DNA of 64,000 bases, from assembly GCA_014529385.2 (NCBI GenBank), contig CM043954.1, positions 2,152,501-2,216,500 of the forward strand. The letters run 5' to 3'. The position numbers were made by a program, and so were the translations under genes. The notes beneath the pieces are model-generated. The model searched no databases. It was not told where the DNA came from and worked only from the letters and a program-made list of their open reading frames with translations. Positions 63,405-64,000 of the stretch are shown here, piece after piece. Each line of letters opens with the position of its first letter. Positions within the stretch are counted from its first letter, which is position 1. This DNA is from Adiantum capillus-veneris. Its lineage: Eukaryota > Streptophyta > Polypodiopsida > Polypodiales > Pteridaceae.

Positions 63405-63500
63405 GAGCCATTAGCAAATTCCTCATCATTTCATCCACAAACTGATGGACAGTCAGAAGAGGCTGATTCTATTGTCTTAGACCTGTTTGCTTTTAGATGA
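63405..63500 (+). pseudogene. Ty3 integrase core fragment
   Basis: The frame reads ANSSSFHPQTDGQSEEADSIVL, the HPQTDGQ-x-E motif around the last catalytic Glu of Ty3 integrases, here with Glu-Glu-Ala in place of the usual Glu-Arg/Gly. Nothing before or after continues the domain. Confidence 0.6.
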
Positions 63501-63619
63501 CCCTAGTTCTTTTTCATTTTCAGACAGCTCCGTCCGCTAGTTCCAATGAGAATGAGAAGAGGCGGAAGAAGCGAAGGAAGAACCAGAAAAGCAAGTCGAA
63601 GGAAAGAAAATCCAAGAAA

Positions 63620-63800
63620 AAGTCTAGAAATTACTCCACTAAGTCAGAGCGTGTATCATTGCTAAGAGCTCCTTCTCGTCGATCTGTGCAACCCTCTTAG
63701 GTCTAGAGAACATTCTACTCTTGTAAGTTAAGACATGGCTCTCCTGCATTAAGACCGTTGAGCTACTAACACAAGCATCACAATAAACCAAATGTGAGAG
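63620..63800 (-). pseudogene. Ty3 RNase H fragment
   Basis: On the minus strand the frame reads LVYCDACVSSSTVLMQESHV then LTYKSRMF and DEKELLAMIHALT, stop, WSNF, matching the start of the Ty3 RNase H fold (YCDA for YSDA; EKELLA). The stop sits where Lys is usual. It is opposite in strand to the integrase piece 130 bases away, so the two were rearranged or come from two insertions. Confidence 0.6.
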
Positions 63801-63830
63801 GGCTGAAAATGCAGATCTTGATGATGACAA

Positions 63831-64000
63831 TGATGGGTAGCAATGGGAGCACTCGATGCGGCAAGGGAATGATTGAGAAGAGGCTCAATGGGTTGCCGAA
63901 GTATTGGACCACAACGGGAAGGCTAACGAGGTCAGATCCAAGCCGTTTCCGGCGAGGGAAAGGGGCTGAAATCTGAAAACGCTGGCTGATCTGCTGAAAC
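63831..64000. other. No gene recognised
   Basis: Short end of the window; no support for a feature. Confidence 0.3.

Noticed and set aside
63497-63700. Lys/Arg-rich open frame resembling a nuclear basic domain
   Set aside because: Its end overlaps the minus-strand RNase H scrap and the composition follows a purine-rich stretch; no family features.

Overview
The window is nuclear DNA from a large, repeat-rich plant genome. A splice-bounded exon of a CYP97B-type plastid cytochrome P450, plant OTA (Ogre/Tat/Athila) Ty3 elements, a CACTA transposase and very long (TC)n/(AC)n tracts all say land plant. The style (an 18.9-kb retrotransposon, isolated host exons, nested decayed elements) suggests a fern or another large-genome non-flowering plant; that last step is inference. 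Almost all of the 64 kb is mobile-element DNA in decay and I see no complete host gene.

Layout. 1-826: 3' end of a broken DNA-methyltransferase-like gene. 1316-1623 and 20524-about 21440: the two halves of an older LTR element. 1624-20521: a giant Ty3/OTA retrotransposon nested in it, with 938/936-bp LTRs, a tRNA-Asp-type primer site, gag, protease, RT-RNase H, a duplicated H2C2 zinc module, integrase, a second protease-like domain after integrase with Trp-motif repeats, and a coiled-coil ORF running into the 3' LTR. Two arrays of a 24-bp palindrome (AGACATCCTACG plus its reverse complement) lie in the leader and between pol and the last ORF. 21-25.9 kb: simple repeats and unremarkable DNA. 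25.98-30.54 kb: a nearly intact two-ORF LINE bounded by (TC)n tracts on both sides. 32225-32398: lone CYP97B exon. 34554-37103: deletion derivative of a Ty1/copia element with an exact 5-bp target duplication. 39.2-40.5 kb: degenerate repeat with long palindromes. 40940-44455 (minus): CACTA transposon cut at its 5' side, abutting an inverted copy of the same LTR that hosts the giant element. 44782-45470 (minus): S-adenosylhomocysteine hydrolase pseudogene. 45718-51705: a second methyltransferase-like pseudogene bracketed by related tandem repeats. 52.6-53.8 kb: LINE remnant. 54-64 kb: tandem repeats, microsatellites, a 36-G run and small Ty3 fragments.

How the parts fit. The strongest candidate for an undescribed system is the giant OTA element: its palindrome arrays, doubled H2C2 module, post-integrase protease-like domain and terminal coiled-coil ORF together are not a layout I know. 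A second theme is a methyltransferase-like family present at both ends of the window, one copy having its first coding exon repeated in upstream 404-bp tandem units and lying next to a pseudogene of the enzyme that clears S-adenosylhomocysteine. Many lesions are TGA codons compatible with CGA-to-TGA change, as expected for methylated, silenced repeats.
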